From Paractinoplanes lichenicola (GTDB lineage Bacteria > Actinomycetota > Actinomycetes > Mycobacteriales > Micromonosporaceae), in NCBI RefSeq assembly GCF_016785085.1, contig NZ_JAENHO010000006.1, positions 434,001-498,000 on the forward strand: DNA of 64,000 nucleotides, in the 5' to 3' direction. Positions 18,198-26,792 of the stretch are shown here, in pieces. Numbering within the stretch: the first letter of the stretch is position 1; every line of letters starts with the position of its first letter. The translations under genes and the position numbers were made by a program. The notes beneath the pieces are model-generated. The model had not been told where the DNA came from. It ran no database searches and worked only from the letters and a program-made list of their open reading frames with translations.

Positions 18198-19790
18198 TTA
18201 TTCGCCGCTGCAGCAGACGGCTCGGCCGGGCACATCGCCCAGGTCCACCACGGCCAGGGCGGTCGCCTCGACGAGCACCCGCTTCTCCGAGGCCGAGGTG
18301 GCGAAACGGCACTCGCCTTTGTGGCGCAAGCTGACCCCGTACGGGCGGAGGAAGTCTCCGGTCCCCAACGTCTCCGATCGCGTCGCCGACAGGAGGTCGG
18401 GCAGGCTGAGTGTGAATTCGGCGCGCTGATCGTTGTCGCCCTCCGCGGCGCAGGTGTTCATCCACGATTCCATGCGGTAGATCTCCGCGCCGGTTGTGTC
18501 GTTGGCGTCGGCGGTTACCTGGAGCGCGAACGCGGCGTGCACCTTTTCGTGCAGCTCGACGTCGGAGCCGGTCAGTGTGGGCACGATCCGCTCGAAGAGT
18601 TCGAGTTCGGTGAGGCCGTCGCGGTGCAGCAGCCATTTGGTGGTGAGCGGGAAGTAACCGGCCACGGTGGCGCCGTGCAGTTGCAGGCGTTGGCGGCGGT
18701 GGAACTCCCACCGGTCCTGCTCGGCCACGGCGAACCCGGTCAGTACGGGCTCGCCCAGTTCGGCCAGCCGTTCGCCGTCGACCGGGGCGCCGCCGTGCAG
18801 CGCGTCGAAGGTCGCCACGATCCGGGACCGGCTGCGGCCGGGGTCGGCCGTCCGCGCCCGGGGGACGCGTTGCTGCCCGGCCAGCCAGGCGGCCACGCTG
18901 GGCCGGTCGCGCACGGTGTCCAGCGTGGCCAGCGCCTCGGCAGGCCGGCGCGCGCCGAACACTTCGAGCACGATCGCCCGCAGGTTGGGCGCGTGCTCGA
19001 CGATCGCGTCGATCAGGTCGAAGCAGACCGAGATGATCGGGGCGTCGCCGTGCGCGTCGTCGTAGCGCAGACCGAAGTCGTGCAGGTCGAGGCCGCCGCC
19101 GGCGACGTGGATCTCGGTGATGTGCGACCAGGGCAGCCGGTGCAGGTCGGCCATCGGCGAGGCACCGCGGGCGAGCTGGTAGCTGAGCACGTGCCCGACG
19201 TCGACGCACATGCCCGCGCCGGTCTCGGTCACCAGGTCGGCGAAGAAGTCGAAGGCGTGCATCCGGCCGGTGATGACCTCACACGGCGGGAACTCGGCGT
19301 TGAACGGCACCGGCAGGTTGGCGTGCAGCGCGTGCACGTTGCCGATCGTCGTGGCCAGGGTGGTCTCGTCGAACGGGAACGGCGTGAAGTACGGGTAGAC
19401 GTGCCGTTCGCTCATCAGCCAGACGCCGAGGTCCTCGGTGACCCACGGCGACCCGCTGTCGGTGAGCAGCGTGTTGAGCTCGCGCAGGTCGGCCGGCGCG
19501 ACCGGTTCCGGGTAGACCGGGTTCAGGTCCGTGCTGTGCACCAGCACGTTCTGCCCCAGCTCGACCAGGTCGGCCGCGCTGCGCCGGTGGAAGCCCTCCG
19601 GCCGGCCCCGCCGCTCCTGCACGTCGGTGTAGGCAAGTCGGCCGCGGTGGCGGGCCGAGGCCGCGGTCACCTCGAAGAAGTCGACGCGGCCGGGCTCGGC
19701 GGTCAGGTAGGCGTCGTGGAAGTCGGACGGGTTGACGCCGAGGCCGAGCCCGCGCCGGGCGACGCCGGCGAAGTACTCGGGGCCGAACAT
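18198..19790 (-). CDS. DUF692/MNIO family multinuclear iron enzyme with a C-terminal extension
   Basis: A 530-residue protein. Residues 1-300 follow the DUF692 TIM-barrel pattern: GLGLGVNPSDFHDAYL, LVHSTDLNP, WVTEDLGVW, then the metal-binding motifs CVDVGHVLSYQLARG, ITEIHVAGG and YDDAHGDAP. MNIO enzymes carry two or three irons and oxidise Cys, Asp or other residues of RiPP precursors. The ~230-residue C-terminal extension is Cys-containing and unfamiliar, perhaps a fused partner domain. The ATG overlaps the TGA of a 24-codon ORF (TGATG), and both lie behind an MBL-fold gene. The locus context is RiPP maturation. Confidence 0.8.
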   Translation of the reverse strand: MFGPEYFAGVARRGLGLGVNPSDFHDAYLTAEPGRVDFFEVTAASARHRGRLAYTDVQERRGRPEGFHRRSAADLVELGQNVLVHSTDLNPVYPEPVAPADLRELNTLLTDSGSPWVTEDLGVWLMSERHVYPYFTPFPFDETTLATTIGNVHALHANLPVPFNAEFPPCEVITGRMHAFDFFADLVTETGAGMCVDVGHVLSYQLARGASPMADLHRLPWSHITEIHVAGGGLDLHDFGLRYDDAHGDAPIISVCFDLIDAIVEHAPNLRAIVLEVFGARRPAEALATLDTVRDRPSVAAWLAGQQRVPRARTADPGRSRSRIVATFDALHGGAPVDGERLAELGEPVLTGFAVAEQDRWEFHRRQRLQLHGATVAGYFPLTTKWLLHRDGLTELELFERIVPTLTGSDVELHEKVHAAFALQVTADANDTTGAEIYRMESWMNTCAAEGDNDQRAEFTLSLPDLLSATRSETLGTGDFLRPYGVSLRHKGECRFATSASEKRVLVEATALAVVDLGDVPGRAVCCSGE

Positions 19791-19864
19791 CACAGCGACC
19801 TCGGCGGTGTGCTGACGGTCGGGTCGAAGATCAGGCTGGAGGGGTCGTCCTCGAAGGTGAACAT
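19790..19864 (-). CDS. 24-residue ORF coupled to the MNIO gene
   Basis: A 24-codon frame beginning MFTFEDDPSSLIFDP with AAAGGA upstream, placed between the MBL-fold gene and the MNIO gene. Its stop overlaps the MNIO ATG as TGATG. It may be a translational leader that sets MNIO expression, or a second tiny precursor peptide. It contains Ser, Thr and Asp but no Cys. Confidence 0.45.
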   Translation of the reverse strand: MFTFEDDPSSLIFDPTVSTPPRSL

Positions 19865-19894
19865 GGCGTGGTGTCCTTTCGCGGCGGATGAAGC

Positions 19895-21625
19895 TCAGCG
19901 GGTGAAGTGGGGTTGCCAGGCGAGCGTCTCGCTGGGCAGCCAATGGGTGTCCATCAGATAGGGCGTGAAGGCGAGCATGCTCTCGTAGAGTTTGCGGAAC
20001 TCGTCCTGACCGATCCCCGTCTCGGTGCAGATCGCGGTGATGGTCTTGCGCCCCTGGGCCGCGTCGATCGCCCGCACGAGTGCAGCCGACGTACGGGAAA
20101 AGATTTTGACCGAGGTACGAATGCGCTCGTCGGTACGGTCGATCAGATAAAAGGTGACGGTGTCCTCGTCGGCCGGCCCTTTGCGCAGGAACTCCGGTGT
20201 TCCCGCGAACGGTCCGAAAATGGGATTGATGCGCGGGTGCGCGAAGTCGGCCGCGTCCAGGTCGGCGTCGATCTGACGGCGCAGCCATTCCTGTTCGGCC
20301 TCGGGGCTGAATTCGGCGGGCCGGTTCGGCTGTTTGGCGGCCTGCCGCGTCTGCAGCCAGCGGGCGTACTCGAAGTGGCAGCGCCAGAGTGCCTCCGCGT
20401 CGTCGCGGACCCGATAGCTGAGCACGTCGTAGATCCGCTGCAAGTAGTCGTGCTCGGCGACGTCGGCGTCGAGCAGGTACAGCGACTGCATCACCAGCGC
20501 GGCGACGTCGTCACCCCGGCCTTCGAGAAAGTCGACGGTGTCGGGGAAGTGCATCAGCACCGGCAGCGTCGAGTAGCGGCGGGAGGCCTGGCCGAGCGCG
20601 TCGGTGAGGTGCTCGGCCCATTCGGGCAGCAGCGCCTCCAGCCGGTCGCGGCACTCCAGCCAGCTGTCCCGCCACTGCGGGAACTTGCGGGTCAGGTTGA
20701 GGCCGAAGTAGTGCCGGTCGCGGCGGTGCACGTCGAGGGCGAGCGACCAGAACCGGCCCATCGCGATCTCGACTCCGGCCGCGGACAGGTCGGCCCCGGC
20801 CGGCTCGGGCTCGCTGCGCCAGGTCACCGCGCCGTCCGCGGCCCGTTCGAGCAGCAGCGTCTGCCCGTCGGCCAGCGGCTCCACGCTGGTGCCGGCCGGC
20901 GCGTGCGAGAGCAGGAAGCGGTCGGTGTAGAGGGCCTCGCTGTGCGGGAACCAGGGCGCGTCGAGCGCGGTCTGCGCCCGCCGGGTGCCCTCGTTGATGC
21001 CGAGCGGGACGGCCACCACCGGGCTCAGCAGTTCGACGCTGCGCAGGAACGTGGCCGGCGACATCTGGTTGCGCAGGGCCCGGAAGTTGAAGCTGCAGTT
21101 GAGCGGGAGCAGCGCCACGTCGACCGGGCCCCGCGCCGCGAGCCGGGCGTAGCCGGTGAAATCCTCCAGCGTGTCCGCCCCGTGCAGCACCCGCAGGCCG
21201 CCCGCGGCGAACAGCAGTGACTGCTGCGGGATGCCCTCGATGGACTCGCACGCGGCGACCGCGCTGATCTCGAAGCCGGCCACCGCGGCGGGCCGGTCGG
21301 CGCCGAGGAACCGGATGTCGGTGAACCCGTGCTCCTTCAACTCCTCGGACATCGGAAAACGCGCGTCGAGGTCGGCCTCGGGCAGCACGATCGGCGTGTC
21401 CCGGTCGAGCTGCAGCAGCGTCGGCACGTGGAAGTGGTCGACGTGGGAATGGGAGACGACAACCGCGTCCACTCCGCGCAGCGTGGTGACCGCCCGATCG
21501 TTCTGTCCTTTCGGGCTCCACAGATTGCCGAAATAGTCGAGCGAGGGGTCCACCGCGACCCGCCCGGATCCGGCGTCCATGACGAAACACGTGTGCTGTA
21601 CGCGGGTTATCCGCCACGGTTGCAT
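19895..21625 (-). CDS. metallo-beta-lactamase-fold protein with C-terminal winged-helix-like domain
   Basis: A 576-residue protein. The N-terminal MBL domain has the zinc motif SHSHVDHFH (HxHxDH), an upstream Asp (VDPSLDY) and further His/Asp (LHGADTLEDF). The middle part is helical and unrecognised. The last ~80 residues (SVKIFSRTSAALVRAIDAAQ, then ITAICTETGIGQDEFRKLY) look like a winged-helix domain of the kind used for peptide or leader binding. The start is the ATG with GGGGAGAG in front. It is the first gene of the left operon and is divergent from the precursor gene. A role in peptide hydrolysis or modification is likely but not established. Confidence 0.7.
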   Translation of the reverse strand: MQPWRITRVQHTCFVMDAGSGRVAVDPSLDYFGNLWSPKGQNDRAVTTLRGVDAVVVSHSHVDHFHVPTLLQLDRDTPIVLPEADLDARFPMSEELKEHGFTDIRFLGADRPAAVAGFEISAVAACESIEGIPQQSLLFAAGGLRVLHGADTLEDFTGYARLAARGPVDVALLPLNCSFNFRALRNQMSPATFLRSVELLSPVVAVPLGINEGTRRAQTALDAPWFPHSEALYTDRFLLSHAPAGTSVEPLADGQTLLLERAADGAVTWRSEPEPAGADLSAAGVEIAMGRFWSLALDVHRRDRHYFGLNLTRKFPQWRDSWLECRDRLEALLPEWAEHLTDALGQASRRYSTLPVLMHFPDTVDFLEGRGDDVAALVMQSLYLLDADVAEHDYLQRIYDVLSYRVRDDAEALWRCHFEYARWLQTRQAAKQPNRPAEFSPEAEQEWLRRQIDADLDAADFAHPRINPIFGPFAGTPEFLRKGPADEDTVTFYLIDRTDERIRTSVKIFSRTSAALVRAIDAAQGRKTITAICTETGIGQDEFRKLYESMLAFTPYLMDTHWLPSETLAWQPHFTR

Positions 21626-21788
21626 GTCGCACTCTCCCCGTATCGAACTGGTGATTGCAGCAACTCTCGCATTGACCGCGACCGCTACAACAGTCCCTTG
21701 AATCGGGGACATGACGGGCCGCTCGCCGAATGGTTGATTATTGGCAGCGGCTCAACCGGCCGCACCGGAATCAACGAGAGGAACCGTC
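21626..21788. promoter_or_regulatory. divergent promoter region of the RiPP-like locus
   Basis: The 163 bp between the MBL gene and the precursor gene must hold both promoters. It is visibly less GC-rich than its surroundings and includes TTGACC near 21674, a possible -35 element. I could not place a convincing -10 element. Confidence 0.35.
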
Positions 21789-21908
21789 ATGGCCGAGAAG
21801 CCCGTTGTCGCCGTCGAGGTCGAGCAGGACGAGGAAATCACCATCGAGGAGGTCGAGACCTTCGAGAACCCCGGCCGCAGCATCCCGGCCAACTCGCGCT
21901 GCCAGTAA
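21789..21908 (+). CDS. 39-residue RiPP precursor peptide candidate
   Basis: The ORF has GAGAGGA as ribosome-binding site. Its N-terminal ~24 residues are strongly acidic (segments such as VEQDEEITIEEVE), like a leader, and the C-terminal FENPGRSIPANSRCQ is polar and neutral to basic, like a core. The core has Ser, Asn, Pro and one Cys, targets for YcaO cyclodehydration and, for the Cys or Asn, for MNIO chemistry. It sits directly before the SagB-YcaO gene, separated by a strong hairpin. Size, charge split and context fit a precursor; the real product is unknown. Confidence 0.7.
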   Translation: MAEKPVVAVEVEQDEEITIEEVETFENPGRSIPANSRCQ

Positions 21909-21937
21909 AACGCGCCGGCACGACCGCGTAGCCGAGC

Positions 21938-21974
21938 ACCGGCCTGCCCCGGGTCCGTCCCGGGGCAGGCCGGT
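21938..21974 (+). terminator. perfect 16-bp hairpin between precursor and synthetase genes
   Basis: The arms begin ACCGGCCTGCCCCGGG and are fully complementary, with a 5-nt loop (TCCGT). There is no U-run. Placed 29 bp after the precursor stop and 25 bp before the next ATG, it probably acts as a partial terminator or mRNA-stabilising structure. That would give more precursor than enzyme transcript, as in many RiPP operons. Confidence 0.75.
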
Positions 21975-21999
21975 GGCCCGGCGCGACCACGGAGGGGTC

Positions 22000-23853
22000 A
22001 TGAACAACCAGGAGTGGATCAGCTATCGGCCCGCGGTCACGGTCACCGTCGAGCAGTCCCGGGTGCAGCTCACCGGCCCGCGATGCCGCCTCGCGGTGCG
22101 GGTGCCGAGCGCCGAGCACCGCCGGACGCTGCTCGATCTGCAATCCGGCCCCCTGCCCCGAGCGTCGCTGCCCACCCGTACGGTGGAACTCCTGCGCCGG
22201 TACGAGATGGTGCAGGTCGCCTCGCACGAGCCGCACCGCGACACCCTCGAGCTGCACGACCGCTCGTCCCTGCCGCTCAACGAGGGCCTGCGCTACACCA
22301 CCGACGACCTGCTCGAATACCAACGCCGCGCGGCCGCCCGCCGGTTCCTGCCGCGCTCGCCGGAGGAGGCCTTCGAGTCCCCGGCCCGCCGCCCGCGCAG
22401 CTTCGCCCCGTTCGACCACCTCGACGACTCGGCGCCCCCGGTCGACGCCGGCGTTCTCGACGCGGTCATGCGCGCCTTCCACGACCCCGAGCGCAGGCTC
22501 TACCCCTCGGCCGGCGCGCTCTACCCGGTCGAGCTCGTCTGCGAGCAGGTCACCGAGTCGGGCAGTGTTTTCCGTACGGCCACCGGCAGTCCGTTGCGGC
22601 TGACCGAGCGCGCGGCCGAGCCGCCCGCACCCGGCGAGCTGGCCCTCGACCCGACGCTGGCCGCCGTCCGCACCCGGTTCTGGCTGGTTGGCCGGCTCGC
22701 CGACGTCACCGCCAAGTACGGCCAGCGCGGCTATCGCTACACCCTGCTCGAGGCCGGCCACGCCGCCCAGGCTCTGATCGAGATGCTGACCGAGGCCGGC
22801 CTGCGCTGCCGCCCGTTCGGTGGTTTCGACGACCTGGCCGTGGCTCGGCGGTTGCAGCTCGACCCGGGCACCGTTCCCCTGTACGCGATCGGCGTGCTCG
22901 CGGCCGAGCCGGCGCCGGTCTGGCTGCACGGCCAGCAGGTGCGCTGCGTGCTGGTCGGCGGCACTCCCCTGTACTACGCCGAGACGTTCGGGGCGCGGAC
23001 CGCGGACGGCGAGCGCGAGAGCGGCTACGGCGTGGACGTCAGCCTGCCCACGGCCCTGGCCCGCGCCACCGGCGAGCTGGCCGAGCGCACCGCCCTGGTC
23101 AGCAGCGCCCGCCGGCTCGGCAACAGCAACGGCATGGCGGCCCACGTCCGGCCGAGCGCGGCGAGCGACGCGGCCGTGCTCGAACTCTACGAACGGCACT
23201 GCTTCATGCGGCTGTGGTTCCGGCGTACGGCTCCGGAGGTGCTGCCGCAGCCGGCCACCGCGCTGGCCCGCGCCGTCGCCGGGCTGTGCCGCAAAGCCGG
23301 GGCCGAGCTTGTGCTCACCGACATGACCGATCCCCGCTTCGGTGTTCCCGCCGTCATGGCGGTGGCCCGCGGGGCCGGCCACGGCGGCGTGCTGATCGGC
23401 TCGGGCGCGGCCGGGCGCCGGTCCCAGGCCGTCGACTCGGCGCTCCGCGAGCTGGCCAAGGCGCTGTTCTACCGGGTCGTGCTGCGCTCCGAGGGTGCGT
23501 TCCGGGACGAGGACCCGATGCCCGGCGAGCTCACCTCGCCCGCCGCGCACGAGGCGCGGTTCGCCCACCGGCAGGTGCCGCCGGAGCTCACGGCGTTTCT
23601 CACCGCGGGCCCGCCCGCCACCGTGGACGACGACCCGGCGGCCGATCTCGGCGCGCTGCGATCGGTGGTCACCGTCGAAGATCTTTCGGCCTCCGGACCC
23701 GACCCGGACACGTGGTTCGTCCACCGGGCCACCTCCGATGACCTGCTGATCGTCGACTTCTGCACACCCTCGGACGCCTTCCGGGAACGGATCGCGCGCT
23801 TGGCAGGACCGGAGATCGAAGTGGACGGCTGGTGGCCGCATCCGCTTGGCTGA
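22000..23853 (+). CDS. SagB-type dehydrogenase fused to a YcaO domain
   Basis: A 617-residue fusion. Residues 1-75 form a beta/winged-helix-like segment that may be a RiPP recognition element. Residues ~145-330 are a nitroreductase-type SagB dehydrogenase with RLYPSAGALYPVEL and later LLEAGHAAQALI. From ~335 a YcaO-like domain follows (RATGELAERTALVSSARR, NSNGMAAH, VLELYERHCFMRLWF, ALRELAKALFYR). YcaO enzymes convert Cys/Ser/Thr to azolines and SagB oxidises them to azoles. Here both activities share one chain, and no separate E1-like partner is nearby. GGAGG precedes the ATG at 22000. Confidence 0.82.
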   Translation: MNNQEWISYRPAVTVTVEQSRVQLTGPRCRLAVRVPSAEHRRTLLDLQSGPLPRASLPTRTVELLRRYEMVQVASHEPHRDTLELHDRSSLPLNEGLRYTTDDLLEYQRRAAARRFLPRSPEEAFESPARRPRSFAPFDHLDDSAPPVDAGVLDAVMRAFHDPERRLYPSAGALYPVELVCEQVTESGSVFRTATGSPLRLTERAAEPPAPGELALDPTLAAVRTRFWLVGRLADVTAKYGQRGYRYTLLEAGHAAQALIEMLTEAGLRCRPFGGFDDLAVARRLQLDPGTVPLYAIGVLAAEPAPVWLHGQQVRCVLVGGTPLYYAETFGARTADGERESGYGVDVSLPTALARATGELAERTALVSSARRLGNSNGMAAHVRPSAASDAAVLELYERHCFMRLWFRRTAPEVLPQPATALARAVAGLCRKAGAELVLTDMTDPRFGVPAVMAVARGAGHGGVLIGSGAAGRRSQAVDSALRELAKALFYRVVLRSEGAFRDEDPMPGELTSPAAHEARFAHRQVPPELTAFLTAGPPATVDDDPAADLGALRSVVTVEDLSASGPDPDTWFVHRATSDDLLIVDFCTPSDAFRERIARLAGPEIEVDGWWPHPLG

Positions 23854-23868
23854 ACACACGAGACAGGA

Positions 23869-25137
23869 ATGGGGCAGTACGGGCCGATGGTGACGAGTGA
23901 ACTGCGGACACTGCTGCGCGACCGGCGCTTTGTGGCGTACTGGGCGGGCCAGGTCACCAGCGTGGTCGGCAACGCCCTGACACTGGTGGTCCTGCCCGCG
24001 CTGCTGCTGCCGCGCGGCACCGACGTCTTCGCCGTGGTGCTCGCGATCGAGGCGGCCGCCATGGGCGGGTTGCTGCTGCTCGGCGGCACCATCGCCGACC
24101 GGTATTCGCGCACCCTGGTGATGGCGGTGGCCGACGTGCTGCGGCTGATCGGCATCACCGGTTTCCTGCTGTTCGGGCTGGACGGCCCGCTCCCCGTGCT
24201 GTGGCTGGCCGCCGCGCTGACCGGCGCCGGGGCCGCCCTCTACGAGCCGGCCCACCGGGCGGCGCTGGCCCAGCTGGTCGACGAGCCGAACCGGCAGACC
24301 GCGCTCAGCCTGGAATCCGCCACCAAACGGATCGGTTCGTTGATCGGGGCGCTGCTGGCGGGGGTGCTGCTGGCCGCCGTGCCGGCTCAGCGCGCGCTCG
24401 CGGTCGACCTGGCCACCTTCGCCGTGTCGCTGGCCACCCTGCTCTGGCTGCGCCTGCCCGCCGTGCGGGTGCTCGCGGCAGGCACCGGATCGGCCTGGCG
24501 CGATCTGGTCGGCGAGACCCGGGCCGGCATCCGCGAGGTGGCCCGGCGGCCCTGGGTCGCCGTCCTGATGCTGCAGGGCACGGTGCAGGTGTTCTTCCTG
24601 TTCGCGCCGAACGCGATCCTCGTGCCGCTCGTCTCCCAGGAGCGTTACGGCCCGGGCGCGTACGCCTATGTCAGCGCGGCCACCCTGGTCGGTTCGGTGC
24701 TCGGGGCGCTCGCCGGTGGCCGCCTCCGCCCGGCGCGCCCCGGCTGGTGGGCCATGCACGCTCTCGCGCTGTGCACCTTGACCCCGCTGTTCCTGGCCAT
24801 CGAGGTGCCGCTGTGGGCGTTGTGCCTGGCCGGGCTGGCCGGCTCGGCCGGGGTGGCCGTGTTCTTCATCCTCTGGTACGCCGCCCTGCAACGCGAGTTC
24901 CCCGACGAGATCCAGGGCCGGGTGTTCTCGGTGGAGTCGACGGCCAGCTTCGCCCTGCAGCCGATCGCCCTCGCGCTGGTCCCCGTGGTGGTCGGCCAGG
25001 CCGGGCTGGCTCCGGTGGCGGGCATCGCGGTTGTCGTGCTCCTGCTTTCCACGTACGGGGTCCTGGCCGTGCCCGGCGTGGCCCGGCTCGCCAGTTCCGA
25101 CGTCCACGCCGCCACCCCCGTGCCCGCCGACCGCTAG
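23869..25137 (+). CDS. MFS transporter, exporter type
   Basis: A 422-residue protein with about 12 hydrophobic helices, starting with RFVAYWAGQVTSVVGNALTL. It has the MFS loop 2-3 motif GGTIADRYSRTLVM and belongs to the MFS_3-like exporter group (GRVFSVESTASFALQPI near the end). It follows the SagB-YcaO gene by 15 bp and precedes the ABC-F gene by 7 bp, so it is the likely exporter of the locus product. ATGs at 23869 or 23887 could be the start. Confidence 0.85.
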   Translation: MGQYGPMVTSELRTLLRDRRFVAYWAGQVTSVVGNALTLVVLPALLLPRGTDVFAVVLAIEAAAMGGLLLLGGTIADRYSRTLVMAVADVLRLIGITGFLLFGLDGPLPVLWLAAALTGAGAALYEPAHRAALAQLVDEPNRQTALSLESATKRIGSLIGALLAGVLLAAVPAQRALAVDLATFAVSLATLLWLRLPAVRVLAAGTGSAWRDLVGETRAGIREVARRPWVAVLMLQGTVQVFFLFAPNAILVPLVSQERYGPGAYAYVSAATLVGSVLGALAGGRLRPARPGWWAMHALALCTLTPLFLAIEVPLWALCLAGLAGSAGVAVFFILWYAALQREFPDEIQGRVFSVESTASFALQPIALALVPVVVGQAGLAPVAGIAVVVLLLSTYGVLAVPGVARLASSDVHAATPVPADR

Positions 25138-25144
25138 GAGCCCA

Positions 25145-26788
25145 GTGACAAGCATCAGCTGCGTCGACGCGACTGTCCTCTATGGCGGCACGACGGTGCT
25201 CGACCACGTCACGATCGGCGTCGAGCAGGGTTCCCGTACGGGCGTCATCGGGCCCAACGGCGTGGGCAAGTCGACGCTGCTGCGGGTGCTGGCGGGCGAA
25301 CTCGCCCCCGAGACCGGGCAGGTCGTGCGGCGTCCGGCGTCGGCCGGGGTGCTGTTCGTGCCGCAGGGGCGCGAGGTCCGGCCGGGCGAGACCGCGGCGC
25401 AGTACATCGCACGGCGCGCCGGGGTCACCGCCGTACGGGAGGAATTGGACCTTGCGACCGCGGCGCTCACCGACGGGAAACGCGGCGCCGACGACCTTTA
25501 CGCGGAGGCCTTCGACCGGTGGCTCGCGTTCGGCGCGGCCGACTTCGACGACCGGATCGGGCCGTTGATGACCGACCTCGGCATCCTCGACCCCGAGCAA
25601 CCGGCCGACCGGCTCTCCGGCGGGCAACTAGGCCGGCTCGCGCTCGCCTCCGTGCTGCTCGCGCAGCCCGAGATCCTGCTGCTGGACGAGCCGACCAACG
25701 ACCTCGACACGGACGGGCTGCACCGGCTGGAGACGTACGTGACCGAGTCGCCGGCCGGGATCGTGCTGGTCAGCCACGACCGCGCGTTCCTGGCCGCGAC
25801 CGTCGACCGGGTCGTCGAGCTGGACGAGTTCACCCGCACCGCGCACGAGTATCACGGCGGGTGGGACAGCTACGTGGCGGAACGGGCGGCGCGGCGGGCG
25901 GCGGCCGTACGGGCCCAGGAGGACTACGCCGACGAGCACCGCAAACTCACCGAGACCGCGCGCACCAAACGGGAATGGGCCCGGCAGGGCGAGTTGAAGG
26001 CGCTCAACCCGCGCCGCCAGCCCGACGGCGACAAGTTCCGCAAAGCTTCCGGCATCGCGAGCGCGCAGAACACCGGGTCCGCGGCCACCACCGCGCAACG
26101 CAAACTGTCCCGGCTCGAGGACTCCGCGCCCCCGGTCGTACGGGAACCGTGGCGGCTGCGGCTGAGCATCGCCGAGGCCCCCGCCGCGGGCCGGGTCGCC
26201 CTGGAACTGCGCGACGCCGTGATCACCCGGGGTGCCGTACGGCTGGGTCCGCTCACCCTGACGGTGCTCGGCGGCGAGCGGATCCGGTTCACCGGCCCCA
26301 ACGGGATCGGCAAGACCACCCTGCTCAACGCGCTGCTCGGCCGGCTCGACCTGGACGAGGGCACCCGGATCGCCGCGCCCGCACTGATCGTCGGCGAGAT
26401 CGACCAGACCCGTGGCCTGTTCACCGGCGGTCGCAGCGCCACCGACATCGTCTGCGCGGCCACGGCGCTCACCCCCACCGACGCCCGCACGCTGCTGGCC
26501 AAGTTCCGGCTCGGCGGCGACACCGCCCTGCGCCCGGCCGACCGGCTCACCGAGGGCGAACGGACCCGCGCCGGGCTGGCCGTGCTGCAAGCCCGCGCGG
26601 TCAACTGCGTGGTGCTCGACGAGCCGACCAACCACCTCGACATCGAAGCGGTCGAACAGGTGGAGGCGGCACTGGCCGAGTTCGGCGGCACCGTCCTGCT
26701 GGTCACGCACGACCGGTCCCTGGCCCGCGGCATCCGGGTCGACCGCACGGTGGACGTCGCCACCCTCTCCCACCGGCTCTACTCTTGA
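25145..26788 (+). CDS. ABC-F family ATPase, probable self-resistance factor
   Basis: A 547-residue protein with two ABC domains and no membrane helices. The first has Walker A GPNGVGKST, signature LSGGQLGR, Walker B LLLDEPTNDLD; the second has GPNGIGKTT, a degenerate signature LTEGERTR and VLDEPTNHLDIEAVE. A charged coiled linker (about residues 240-320) corresponds to the ribosome-contacting arm. ABC-F proteins act on the ribosome, and antibiotic-resistance members displace drugs from it. In this operon it may protect the host's ribosomes from the peptide product. GTG start with AGGAG upstream. Confidence 0.85.
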   Translation: MTSISCVDATVLYGGTTVLDHVTIGVEQGSRTGVIGPNGVGKSTLLRVLAGELAPETGQVVRRPASAGVLFVPQGREVRPGETAAQYIARRAGVTAVREELDLATAALTDGKRGADDLYAEAFDRWLAFGAADFDDRIGPLMTDLGILDPEQPADRLSGGQLGRLALASVLLAQPEILLLDEPTNDLDTDGLHRLETYVTESPAGIVLVSHDRAFLAATVDRVVELDEFTRTAHEYHGGWDSYVAERAARRAAAVRAQEDYADEHRKLTETARTKREWARQGELKALNPRRQPDGDKFRKASGIASAQNTGSAATTAQRKLSRLEDSAPPVVREPWRLRLSIAEAPAAGRVALELRDAVITRGAVRLGPLTLTVLGGERIRFTGPNGIGKTTLLNALLGRLDLDEGTRIAAPALIVGEIDQTRGLFTGGRSATDIVCAATALTPTDARTLLAKFRLGGDTALRPADRLTEGERTRAGLAVLQARAVNCVVLDEPTNHLDIEAVEQVEAALAEFGGTVLLVTHDRSLARGIRVDRTVDVATLSHRLYS

Positions 26789-26792
26789 GCGG

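Noticed and set aside
21838..25155. 1105-codon open frame on the minus strand opposite the SagB-YcaO and MFS genes
   Set aside because: Composition is repetitive Gly/Arg/Gln/His, and it is antisense to three well-supported genes.
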